A stretch of 64,000 nt of DNA from contig NZ_JBCNLP010000006.1 in NCBI RefSeq assembly GCF_039595395.1, positions 1,307,001-1,371,000 of the forward strand, in the 5' to 3' direction. Under the pieces are notes generated by a model, which had not been told where the DNA came from, did no database searches, and saw only the letters and a list, made by a program, of their open reading frames with translations. How positions within the stretch are numbered: position 1 is the first letter of the stretch; every line of letters starts with the position of its first letter. The position numbers were made by a program, and so were the translations under genes. This DNA comes from Novosphingobium sp. (lineage in GTDB: Bacteria > Pseudomonadota > Alphaproteobacteria > Sphingomonadales > Sphingomonadaceae). Positions 55,802-63,467 of this stretch are shown here, piece after piece.

Positions 55802-58117
55802 ATGACGATGACACGAAGGCACTATCTTGCTTCGGTGGCCCTGTGCGGCCTGCTCTGCGTGGGCTCAGGGCGGGCGTCCGCCCAATCCGCGCCGACCGGC
55901 ACGGAGGGTTCCGCCTCGCAGGGCGGCGTGGCGGAAATCGTCGTAACCGCGCAAAAACGGTCCGAATCGGTGCAGCGTGTGCCCGTCAGCGTCACGGCCA
56001 TCAGCGGCCAGGCGCTGGCCACGCAGGGGATCAAGGATCTGTTTCAGGCCGTCACGCTGGTGCCCGGCGTGGTCTTCTCACGCGCGCCGGACGACGGCCT
56101 GGCGCTGACCTTCCGCGGCCTTGGCACACAGGCGCGCCCGCAGGCGTTTGAACAATCGGTGGCCGTATTCAACGATGGCGTTTTCCTCGGCAAAAGCCGC
56201 CTCTACTCCACCGGCTTCTTCGACATGGACCGCATGGAGTTCATCAAGGGCACGCAATCCACCCTGCTGGGCAAGAACGCCAGCCTCGGCGCGATCAGCG
56301 TGGTCAGCAAGCAGCCGGGCGACAAATTTTCGTTCGAAGGCCGCGCCGGATATGAGGCGCAATATGGAGGCTATCAGCTCGATGCGGCCGGTGACCTGCC
56401 CTTCAGCGATAAGGTCTCGCTGCGCGTGGCGGCCCATTACAACGACCTCAACGGATGGGTGCACAATGACACCACCAACCATGACGGGCCCGAGCGCAAG
56501 GATCTGGGCCTGCGCGCGACCCTGCGCGCCCGGCTGACCGATACGCTGACGCTGACGGTTTCGGACCAATATGGCGAAAACCGCCAGATCGGCTCCAGCT
56601 ATCAACTGGTGGGCGGCACGGTTCCGGCGCGCTATGGCGAGACGGTTCTCGACGGCCACACGGCCCAGTTCACCAGCGCCACGCCCAATGGCGACACCTT
56701 CCACATCACCCGTTCGAACCTGGCGACCGCCAAGGCCGAGTTGAAGCTGGGCGATCACCTGCTGACTGCCCAATCCTCCTATGTGAATTACGAGCTCGAC
56801 AACACCGACGACTTCGACTTCACCACCGACGACAGTGTCAATTTCTTACGCTCCGAACGCTATCACCAGTTCACGCAGGAGTTGCGCATCCAGTCGCCCA
56901 CCGGAGGCAAGCTCGATTACATGGCGGGCTTCTTCTATCTGAGCAGCCACTGGAACTCACGCGAGGATCAGGAATGGCATGTGCCCGGCTTTCCGCCAGC
57001 AGGCGCGCCCGGTCCCGGCCAACTGTTCAACGGCCCTTTCGTCAACCGCTTCATTCAGGACCAGAAAGCCTATTCGGTCTTCGCATCGGGCACCTATCAC
57101 ATCACCGACAGCCTGCGCCTTGCGGGCGGCCTGCGCTACACGCGCGAGACGAAGGATGTGATCTATGGACGGACGGCGCTGGCGCCCCTCACCGTCTGGA
57201 ACACCATCGCCAACCCGCCCTTCGATCCGACCCCGCTGTCGCATGATTCGGGCTTCGTCGACGGCAATGTCAGCCTGCAATATGATGTGGCCCGCAGCGT
57301 CATGGCCTATGCCTCCTTCGGGCACGGCAGCAAATCGGGCGGCTTTGTCGAGAGCAACACGATCGCGGTTCCGCCCACGGCGCTGGTCAATGGCAAGGTG
57401 CCCGCCGCTCTGGTCGCCGCCGGTTCGGCGATCCGGGACGAGAAGGTCAAAAGCTATGAGATCGGGCTGAAAACCACCCTGTTCGACCGGCGCCTGCGGT
57501 TCAACATCGCGGGCTTCTGGACCGACATCAAGGATTTCCAGGACACGATCTTCACCGGCGGCACGCTTGGCTTCATCACCTTCAACGGCCCGGCCCGCAG
57601 CCGCGGCGTCGAGGTGGAAAGCGCCTTCCAGATGACGCCGGACCTGCGCTTTGACGGCGGCCTGACCTATGCCGATGCCACCGGCGTCATCCAGCCGATC
57701 GATCCGGCCACCAACGCGCCTGCCGTGGATGCCAGCGGCAATCCGGTCTATGGACGCTATCGCCGCTCGCAGGCGCCCAAGCTCATTTTCAACGCGGGAC
57801 TCACCTATGACACGCGGCTGAACGACCGCTTCAGGGGACATCTGGGCGGCAATGTCCGCCACCGCAGCAGCATGTTCAACCAGGATCAGGAGCTGTTCCC
57901 ATCAGCACCGCTGACCACGCTCGACCTGCAGGCCGGCATCGAGACCAGCGACAAGCGGTGGGGCATGGATGTGGTGGCCAAGAACGTCACCAATGCGATC
58001 TCGCAGGACTTTGCCAGCCCTTCGGTCGATCCCCGGTTCGGCGCTTTCTACGGGGCCTATCTGGCGGGGCCCAATGCGCTGCGCACCGTCATGATCTCGG
58101 CCCATTTCAAATATTGA
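55802..58117 (+). CDS. TonB-dependent receptor of module B
   Basis: A 771-residue outer-membrane receptor without STN domain. It has a signal peptide ('HYLASVALCGLLCVGSGRASA' in part), a TonB-box-like 'EIVVTAQKRSESVQ', a plug ('DLFQAVTLVPGVVFS', 'FRGLGTQARPQ', 'DRMEFIKGTQSTLLGKNASLG' in parts) and a barrel ending 'VMISAHFKY' with a terminal aromatic. GGAGAGAGGG precedes ATG 55802; ATG 55808 is an alternative. It diverges from the flavin hydroxylase operon. It probably imports the compound used by module B. Confidence 0.94.
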   Translation: MTMTRRHYLASVALCGLLCVGSGRASAQSAPTGTEGSASQGGVAEIVVTAQKRSESVQRVPVSVTAISGQALATQGIKDLFQAVTLVPGVVFSRAPDDGLALTFRGLGTQARPQAFEQSVAVFNDGVFLGKSRLYSTGFFDMDRMEFIKGTQSTLLGKNASLGAISVVSKQPGDKFSFEGRAGYEAQYGGYQLDAAGDLPFSDKVSLRVAAHYNDLNGWVHNDTTNHDGPERKDLGLRATLRARLTDTLTLTVSDQYGENRQIGSSYQLVGGTVPARYGETVLDGHTAQFTSATPNGDTFHITRSNLATAKAELKLGDHLLTAQSSYVNYELDNTDDFDFTTDDSVNFLRSERYHQFTQELRIQSPTGGKLDYMAGFFYLSSHWNSREDQEWHVPGFPPAGAPGPGQLFNGPFVNRFIQDQKAYSVFASGTYHITDSLRLAGGLRYTRETKDVIYGRTALAPLTVWNTIANPPFDPTPLSHDSGFVDGNVSLQYDVARSVMAYASFGHGSKSGGFVESNTIAVPPTALVNGKVPAALVAAGSAIRDEKVKSYEIGLKTTLFDRRLRFNIAGFWTDIKDFQDTIFTGGTLGFITFNGPARSRGVEVESAFQMTPDLRFDGGLTYADATGVIQPIDPATNAPAVDASGNPVYGRYRRSQAPKLIFNAGLTYDTRLNDRFRGHLGGNVRHRSSMFNQDQELFPSAPLTTLDLQAGIETSDKRWGMDVVAKNVTNAISQDFASPSVDPRFGAFYGAYLAGPNALRTVMISAHFKY

Positions 58118-58124
58118 GATGGCT

Positions 58125-58158
58125 GTGGCGCCCGCATCCTCAGCCGATCGGGCGCCAC
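58125..58158. terminator. hairpin between convergent receptor and TetR genes
   Basis: A perfect 10-bp stem, GTGGCGCCCG (58125-58134) with CGGGCGCCAC (58149-58158), encloses a 14-nt loop. It starts 8 bp after the receptor stop and overlaps the TetR 3' end. There is no T tract on either side, so it is a terminator-like or 3'-stabilising hairpin rather than a textbook intrinsic terminator. Confidence 0.5.
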
Positions 58159-58862
58159 CACGCCATCATGCCGGGCGCCTCGACGCACAGGCGCTTGAAG
58201 GCGTTCTCGGACGTCTTCTCGGCCTTGCTGGGCGATACGCCGAAGCTGCGCAGCACCATGGCGGCGACGCCGGTGATATAGGCCGTGTCACGCTCGCCCG
58301 AGATGATACGGCGGATCGCCTCATGCTTGGCCCCCATCAGCAGGTCGGCGGCAAAATCGACCGACACCACCGAATAATCGCCCGTTTCGACACCCATCCT
58401 GATGTCGCCCTTGACCTTTCTGGCGATCAGCCCGTCCTCGCCGCCCAGCAGCCCGAGATGCGTGATGAAGCTGCCCCAGTCCGGATCGATCCAGGCGCGC
58501 GAAAGGAAGGTCTGGAAGCCTGTCGCCGTGCGCATCACCGGATCGGTCAGAATGTCATAGACGTTGTGGATGTCGTCGGTCATCTGCTCGGCCAGTTCGA
58601 AGGCCAGTTGCGTCACCGCCTCATCCAGCGTGTCGAAATATTTGTAGAAGGTGCCGCGCGAGACCCCGGCGTGGCGCACCACATCCTCGATCACCGTTGC
58701 CCCCGTCAGCTTCCGGCCGCCGCAGACCGCCATCACCGACTGAAGCAGATGGGCGCGCATGCGCTCACGCCTTTCCCGCGCAACGCGAACGCGGTGGTCT
58801 TCTTTGACGGCCTCGCCAACGGGGGAGCCAACGGGGCGACCGGCAATCTCGACATGATCCAT
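58140..58862 (-). CDS. TetR-family regulator of module B
   Basis: About 240 residues. HTH region 'ATVIEDVVRHAGVSRGTFYKYFDTLDEAVTQLA' (read in parts) and a helical ligand domain. The start is set at ATG 58862 (MDHVEIAG); the longer frame to 58928 would overlap the P450. A TGACA-GAA-TGTCA repeat lies 11 bp upstream of this start and 33 bp upstream of the divergent P450, so autoregulation and P450 control are both likely. The same half-sites in the hydroxylase/receptor intergenic region suggest a local regulon. Confidence 0.9.
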   Translation of the reverse strand: MDHVEIAGRPVGSPVGEAVKEDHRVRVARERRERMRAHLLQSVMAVCGGRKLTGATVIEDVVRHAGVSRGTFYKYFDTLDEAVTQLAFELAEQMTDDIHNVYDILTDPVMRTATGFQTFLSRAWIDPDWGSFITHLGLLGGEDGLIARKVKGDIRMGVETGDYSVVSVDFAADLLMGAKHEAIRRIISGERDTAYITGVAAMVLRSFGVSPSKAEKTSENAFKRLCVEAPGMMAWWRPIG

Positions 58863-58872
58863 GCCCTCATAA

Positions 58873-58885
58873 TGACAGAATGTCA
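58873..58885. promoter_or_regulatory. candidate TetR operator between the TetR and P450 genes
   Basis: TGACA-GAA-TGTCA, a perfect inverted repeat with 5-bp arms and a 3-bp spacer, in the 56-bp divergent gap between the regulator (58862) and the P450 (58919). It matches the repeats at 55686-55707, which supports one regulator acting at both places. Confidence 0.65.
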
Positions 58886-58918
58886 CCCAGACATAAAGCA
58901 CTGATACGGAGAGAAGCG

Positions 58919-60109
58919 ATGCAGCCAAGCAAGGCCATTCCCACCTGCGAGATCGATTTCTGGAGCGATGCGGTCATTCTCGATCCCTACCCCCATTATG
59001 ACCGCCTGCGCGCGCTGGGCCCGGCGGTATGGCTGGCGCGGAACGACGTCTGGGCGCTGACCCGCTATGAGAGCGTGCGCGGCGCGCTGCTGTCCCCCGA
59101 GATCTTCTCCTCGGCCAGCGGCTGCATGATGAACGAGCCGATGAACAGCGCATCCCAGGGGATCATGCTGTGCAGCGACGATCCGCAGCATCTGGCCATG
59201 CGCCGCCTGTTCGCCCGTCCGCTGATGCCCAAGGCGCTGGCCGAGTTGCGGCCTCGTCTGGAGGCTTTGGTCGAAGCCAGAATCGACGTCCTGCTCACAC
59301 GCGACAGTTTCGATGGGGTGGTCGACCTCGCGCATTACCTCCCGCTGGCCATCGTGACGGAACTGGTCGGGCTGAACGAGGAGGGGCGCACCAACATGCT
59401 CGACTGGGCCGCCGCGATCTTCAACGCCTTCGGCCCGATCGAGAATGCGCGCACGCTGGACGGTCTGGCCATCGCGCAGCATGTGATCGGCTATGTCCTC
59501 GAACGGCTTGACCGTGCCTCGCTCATTCCGGGCGGCTGGGGTGAGGCGCTGTTCATCGCGGCGGATGCCGGAACGATCAGCGAGCACACCGCAAGGATGA
59601 TGCTGATCGACTATCTGACCCCCGCGCTCGACACGACGATCAATGCCACCAGCGCGGCGCTGGAACTCTTCGCCGCCCATCCCGACCAATGGGACCTTCT
59701 GCGCGAGGACCCGACGCTCATCCCCCATGCGATCAATGAGGTGATCCGGATTGAATCGCCGATCCGCGGCTTTGCCCGGCATGTCACCGCCGATGTCGAG
59801 ATCGGCGATGCCCGCATTCCGGCGGGATCGCGCGCGCTGATGCTCTATGCCTGCGCCAACCGCGACCCGGACAAATTCACCGATCCAGAGCGCTTCACCA
59901 TCACCCGCCGCCCAAGCGACCATCTGGGCTTTGGCATGGGCACGCATGTCTGCGCGGGCATGCATCTGGCCAAGCTGGAAATCTCGGTCATCCTCGAGAC
60001 GATGGCACGCAAGGTCCGGCGGATCGAGGCAGCGAACCCGGTCCGCCGCCCGCACAACACGTTGCGCGGCCTCGCTTCGCTCGACTGCTCTCTGATGGGA
60101 TCAAACTGA
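58919..60109 (+). CDS. cytochrome P450 of module B
   Basis: A 396-residue soluble P450. The haem loop is 'FGMGTHVCAGMHLAKLE', the ExxR is 'EVIR', and the I-helix reads 'YLTPALDTTIN' with Ala-Leu in place of the usual Gly-x before Asp-Thr, as in the module A paralogue. GGAGAG precedes ATG 58919 and excludes the longer frame from 58880. No ferredoxin or reductase is adjacent. By context it starts oxidation of the compound imported by the module B receptor; O-demethylation or ring hydroxylation are both possible. Confidence 0.94.
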   Translation: MQPSKAIPTCEIDFWSDAVILDPYPHYDRLRALGPAVWLARNDVWALTRYESVRGALLSPEIFSSASGCMMNEPMNSASQGIMLCSDDPQHLAMRRLFARPLMPKALAELRPRLEALVEARIDVLLTRDSFDGVVDLAHYLPLAIVTELVGLNEEGRTNMLDWAAAIFNAFGPIENARTLDGLAIAQHVIGYVLERLDRASLIPGGWGEALFIAADAGTISEHTARMMLIDYLTPALDTTINATSAALELFAAHPDQWDLLREDPTLIPHAINEVIRIESPIRGFARHVTADVEIGDARIPAGSRALMLYACANRDPDKFTDPERFTITRRPSDHLGFGMGTHVCAGMHLAKLEISVILETMARKVRRIEAANPVRRPHNTLRGLASLDCSLMGSN

Positions 60110-60111
60110 AA

Positions 60112-61341
60112 TCACGCGCCTGACCGGCCCCATGTCCGCCGGTCAGGCTCCTGGACGCCGCCGACCAGCGAGAGACGCACTGGCCCTGTCGCGCTGATCT
60201 GCTCATCCGCGACCCGGCAGCGGTCACGCCCGGCCCGCTTGGCCTCATAGAGCGCGCGGTCGGCCCGGCGCAGCGTATCGGCCAGATCCTCGCCACTCTC
60301 GACCAGCGTGAGGCCGACGCTGACCGTGACGGCATGCGCCGACCCCGGCGCCAGACGGGCCACCGCCCGCCGCAGATGCTCACACACCAGCAGGGCCCCC
60401 TGTTCGTCCAGCCCCGGCAGCAGCATCACGAACTCCTCGCCGCCGATCCGGGCCAGCATGGCGGACGAAGGCCGGTTGCGGTCAAGGCACAGGCCGACAG
60501 CCTTGAGCACCTCGTCGCCCTGCGCATGGCCGAAGCTGTCGTTGATCTTTTTGAAGTGGTCGATGTCGATCACCGCGACGCCCACCGGAAAGCCGCCATG
60601 CCGATCGGCCATCAGCGCGGCAAATCGCTCGAAAAGCGCGCGGCGGTTGGGCAGGCTGGTCAGAAGGTCGGTGCGCGCCTGAAGCGAATTGGTCTGCACC
60701 ACCGTCTGCAGCACGGTGATCAGCGACAGCAATCCGGCGGCCACCATCAGAAAGCCCGTGCTGGACTGCGACACCACCGCATAGAGCGTGTGGGCATAAT
60801 GCGTTTCGCTGACAGCGCCCCCCAGCAGCAGCGCGGCAAAGGGCTTGAGCAGGAAATGCAGCGCGGTCAGCACGAAAACGCCCGCCAGAACGCGGTTCAT
60901 CGCCGAAGGCGGAGCATGGCGCCAGGTGGTGACCGCACACAGCGTGCTGCCCAGCGCGAAAGAACCCTGAAAGCCAAGGTCGATCCACAGGCTCTTATCC
61001 GGCATGCCGATCGTGACCCAGCTATAGGCAAGGCCGATCAGCACAATCATCGCGGCAGCCCGCCAGCAGGGGCGTTTGCCGTAAAATTGCGACATCACCG
61101 GTGAGTAGAGCGTGATCCCTCCGAGAAATCCCCCGGCGGCGATCATGCCCATCCATTTCAGATCGCCTCCGAAGAGGATCGCCATCTCACCCAGCGGATT
61201 GAGCGCCCCCAAGCCGTAGCAGAGCGCGATCCACCGGGCCTTGCGCACGCTGGGGTTGAGCTGTGCGATGGTGAGAAAGCTCGCCACCAGCATGGCGGCA
61301 ATGGTGATGTTCACCAGAAAGGGCAGCAAGGCTTGTGGCAT
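60112..61341 (-). CDS. membrane diguanylate cyclase (GGDEF)
   Basis: A 409-residue protein with six or seven hydrophobic N-terminal helices (about 5-215) and a C-terminal GGDEF domain (about 225-385). The active-site loop is intact ('ARIGGEEFVMLLPG') and the upstream 'DIDHFKKINDSFGHAQGDEVL' (in part) is standard, so it should make cyclic di-GMP. The inhibitory I-site RxxD is absent: the corresponding stretch reads R-P-S-S. The sensory input is unknown. It converges on the P450; a hairpin overlaps its 3' end. Confidence 0.93.
   Translation of the reverse strand: MPQALLPFLVNITIAAMLVASFLTIAQLNPSVRKARWIALCYGLGALNPLGEMAILFGGDLKWMGMIAAGGFLGGITLYSPVMSQFYGKRPCWRAAAMIVLIGLAYSWVTIGMPDKSLWIDLGFQGSFALGSTLCAVTTWRHAPPSAMNRVLAGVFVLTALHFLLKPFAALLLGGAVSETHYAHTLYAVVSQSSTGFLMVAAGLLSLITVLQTVVQTNSLQARTDLLTSLPNRRALFERFAALMADRHGGFPVGVAVIDIDHFKKINDSFGHAQGDEVLKAVGLCLDRNRPSSAMLARIGGEEFVMLLPGLDEQGALLVCEHLRRAVARLAPGSAHAVTVSVGLTLVESGEDLADTLRRADRALYEAKRAGRDRCRVADEQISATGPVRLSLVGGVQEPDRRTWGRSGA
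60119..60147. terminator. hairpin between convergent P450 and GGDEF genes
   Basis: A perfect 10-bp stem, CCTGACCGGC (60119-60128) with GCCGGTCAGG (60138-60147), and a 9-nt loop lie just after the P450 stop and inside the last codons of the GGDEF gene. No T tract follows, so termination is likely but not certain. Confidence 0.5.
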
Positions 61342-61453
61342 GTCGTCACCGCTGATTGGCGTCCCACCGCCAGATCAGCGCGGAGATCAGAATCGATGTA
61401 TGAACGGAAAGGCTTTCCAATCCGTTATACCACGTAATCAGCCCCGCAGGCGG

Positions 61454-62488
61454 TCATCGGGTGACAGGGGCACTGATCCTGAAGCGCGCCAGCATGTCGC
61501 GGAATGTCAGCCCGGCATCGATCTGAGTGTAGACACGCATGGGCCGTCCATCGGGGCGTGCCACATAGCTGCCATTGTCGAGAAGGCGCGGCGTGGGCAT
61601 GGCAGCAAAGCGGCAAGAGGTCGGATCGGGCTGCATGGGAGGCACCAGCGCGGTCAAGGTCACCAGCGGACTGTCGCCCAGCACATAGGCGTCGGTGGTG
61701 GGGATCGGCGGCAGGCCCGGTATCTTGCTGGCCAACATCGCGGGGATCGCATCAACCCTGGCCTTCAGATAGGCTCCCAAAGGCCCGCTTGCGCCCAATT
61801 CTTCCAGCTCGGCGTTGGAAAACAGCATCTGGCTGTAGGCGTCGGAGGGCACCTGCCAGATTTCGATATCGGACTCGTTGAACAGCACCTGCGCGGCGAT
61901 CGGGTCGATCGAAAAGTTGAACTCGGGCTCACCGGCTTTCACACCGGGATTGCCGAAGCCCGGATGCGTGTTGCCACCGATCCAGATCAGCCTGATACGC
62001 CGCCCGATCCTTGGCTCGCTCAGCCAGGCCAGCGCGAGATCGGTTAGACCCGCGCCGGAGGCATAGATCAGCGGCTCCTTCACGTCATCGCGCATCGCCT
62101 CCCGCACGATCGCGGCGGAAGCGGCGCTCGGCGTCCAGGATGTGCGGGAGCGGATCGGCGCCTCTGCCCCCGCGATGGGCGTGTGGCTGCGGTCAAGTTG
62201 CATGAGCGCCAGCAGTTCCCGCGCCCGATCGGCGGAATCCCGCGCGTCATGGCCGCTGCTGAAGGCGGCCGGCAAATGGGAACCGATGATCAGCGGGATG
62301 CGGACCGAACGGCACAGAACATGATGGGCCAGTTGGAACAGCCCATCGGGATCACCGGCAAAATCATTGTCCAGAATGACCCGCGCCAGCAGCGGCTGAC
62401 CGGCAAGAGCAGCGGCGGCATGAGGCAGCCCGGCCAGACAGGCGATGGTCGATCCGACAAACAATCTGCGGTCCAGCGTCAGGTCCAC
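61454..62488 (-). CDS. secreted nucleoside hydrolase (IU-NH family)
   Basis: A 344-residue nucleoside N-ribohydrolase. An N-terminal signal ('RRLFVGSTIACLAGLPHAAAA' in part) points to export. The calcium-binding N-terminal motif appears as 'ILDNDFAGDPDG', the variant seen in one IU-NH sub-group, and 'IWIGGNTHPGF' and 'EFNFSIDPIAAQVLF' correspond to later active-site loops. It would release ribose and base from nucleosides in the periplasm. No transporter is adjacent; the ribokinase that could use the ribose is frameshifted 13 kb away. Confidence 0.9.
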   Translation of the reverse strand: MDLTLDRRLFVGSTIACLAGLPHAAAALAGQPLLARVILDNDFAGDPDGLFQLAHHVLCRSVRIPLIIGSHLPAAFSSGHDARDSADRARELLALMQLDRSHTPIAGAEAPIRSRTSWTPSAASAAIVREAMRDDVKEPLIYASGAGLTDLALAWLSEPRIGRRIRLIWIGGNTHPGFGNPGVKAGEPEFNFSIDPIAAQVLFNESDIEIWQVPSDAYSQMLFSNAELEELGASGPLGAYLKARVDAIPAMLASKIPGLPPIPTTDAYVLGDSPLVTLTALVPPMQPDPTSCRFAAMPTPRLLDNGSYVARPDGRPMRVYTQIDAGLTFRDMLARFRISAPVTR

Positions 62489-62647
62489 AATGCCCTCTCC
62501 TTATACGATCCTTTGGAGAGGCTTGTTCAGGACTTGGCTGATCAAGTAAAATAGCAATTGTTGGCCGATCCATAGGGGCTACCTATGCCAGACGGTGCTC
62601 AAGCCCCATGCTTGTCGCACCTCATGAGGTCCTCTAGAATGTCCTGA
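62489..62647. promoter_or_regulatory. divergent intergenic region (nucleoside hydrolase / DUF1801)
   Basis: About 160 bp between divergent starts. It includes a modest A/T-rich patch near 62540-62570 ('aagtaaaatagcaattgtt'), likely a promoter zone. No operator or small gene recognised. Confidence 0.35.
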
Positions 62648-63055
62648 ATGGAGGCTCTCTTCCTTTTCCCCGAGGCGCGCCGACGCGATCCCGCCATCGA
62701 TGCATGGTTCGCCCAGGGCGATGCCCTGCGCAGCCTGGTCCAGCCCTGGTATGAAAGGCTGCGCGACTGCGGCGCGGATGTGCGAGACCTGATCCATGAC
62801 GGGCGCCCCACCGCCTGTGTGGAGGAGGCCGCCTTTGCCTATGTCGATGCCTATGCCACGCATGCCAACATCGGGTTTTTCTGCGGCGCCGATCTCGATG
62901 ACCCGGCCCATCTGCTGGAGGGCACCGGCAAGCGCATGCGTCACGTCAAGCTGCGTTTCAACCGCATGCCAGACGAAGCCGCCCTGTGCGCGCTGCTGGC
63001 CCATGCCTACAAGGACATGCGCAGGCGTCTGGACGAGCCCCGCCCTCGACACTGA
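62648..63055 (+). CDS. DUF1801 family protein
   Basis: A 135-residue YdhG-like protein of the DUF1801 family ('ALRSLVQPWYERLRDCGADVRDLIHDGRPTACV' in parts, 'FAYVDAYATHANIGFF', 'GTGKRMRHVKLR'). The fold is shared with iron-chaperone-like proteins, but no function is established. ATG 62648 is accepted because the frame and residue pattern start there. Confidence 0.85.
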   Translation: MEALFLFPEARRRDPAIDAWFAQGDALRSLVQPWYERLRDCGADVRDLIHDGRPTACVEEAAFAYVDAYATHANIGFFCGADLDDPAHLLEGTGKRMRHVKLRFNRMPDEAALCALLAHAYKDMRRRLDEPRPRH

Positions 63056-63057
63056 CC

Positions 63058-63360
63058 CTATGCCGGACTGGCGCTTGCCTTGCCCGAGGAACCGATCAGC
63101 ACCATCGCAAAGCGCTGGTCAAAGGCCGCCGCGATCAGCGCCGCCTTGCCGTAACGCGACACGCCCTCGATCCCGACATGATGAATATCGACCTCGGGCC
63201 GGGTCGCCAGATCGTCGAGCGCCCGGCTCGCCCCCCAGCCCCATGCCCGCAGCGCGCCCCAGTCATCGGGCTTGCGCGCCTGCCCCCGGTTGGTGAGGCC
63301 GATGATGCCGCGCCTCGGTTGCGCGCCATCGTCGGCCTGCATGCGAATGGACGCGGGGCA
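63058..63360 (-). pseudogene. remnant: internal fragment of a CE15 glucuronoyl esterase-like gene
   Basis: On the minus strand, from about 63360 leftward, the sequence reads like the catalytic core of a carbohydrate esterase family 15 protein: 'GIIGLTNRGQ', 'PDDWGALRAWGWGASRALDD', then the nucleophile block 'GVSRYGKAALIAAAFDQRFA' and 'GSSG'. It stops at 63058 soon after the nucleophile, so the acid/His half is gone. Upstream of 63360 the similarity ends without a signal peptide or start. A non-functional fragment. The short frame continuing to 63456 has no related content. Confidence 0.65.
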
Positions 63361-63467
63361 TTCACACAATGTCACCACGGATGCCCGATCGCCCCACAGA
63401 GCGCTTGATGCGGACAGGAAACCGCGAGATGAGCACCGCACGGCCCATTCCCCCACGGAGGATCAAT

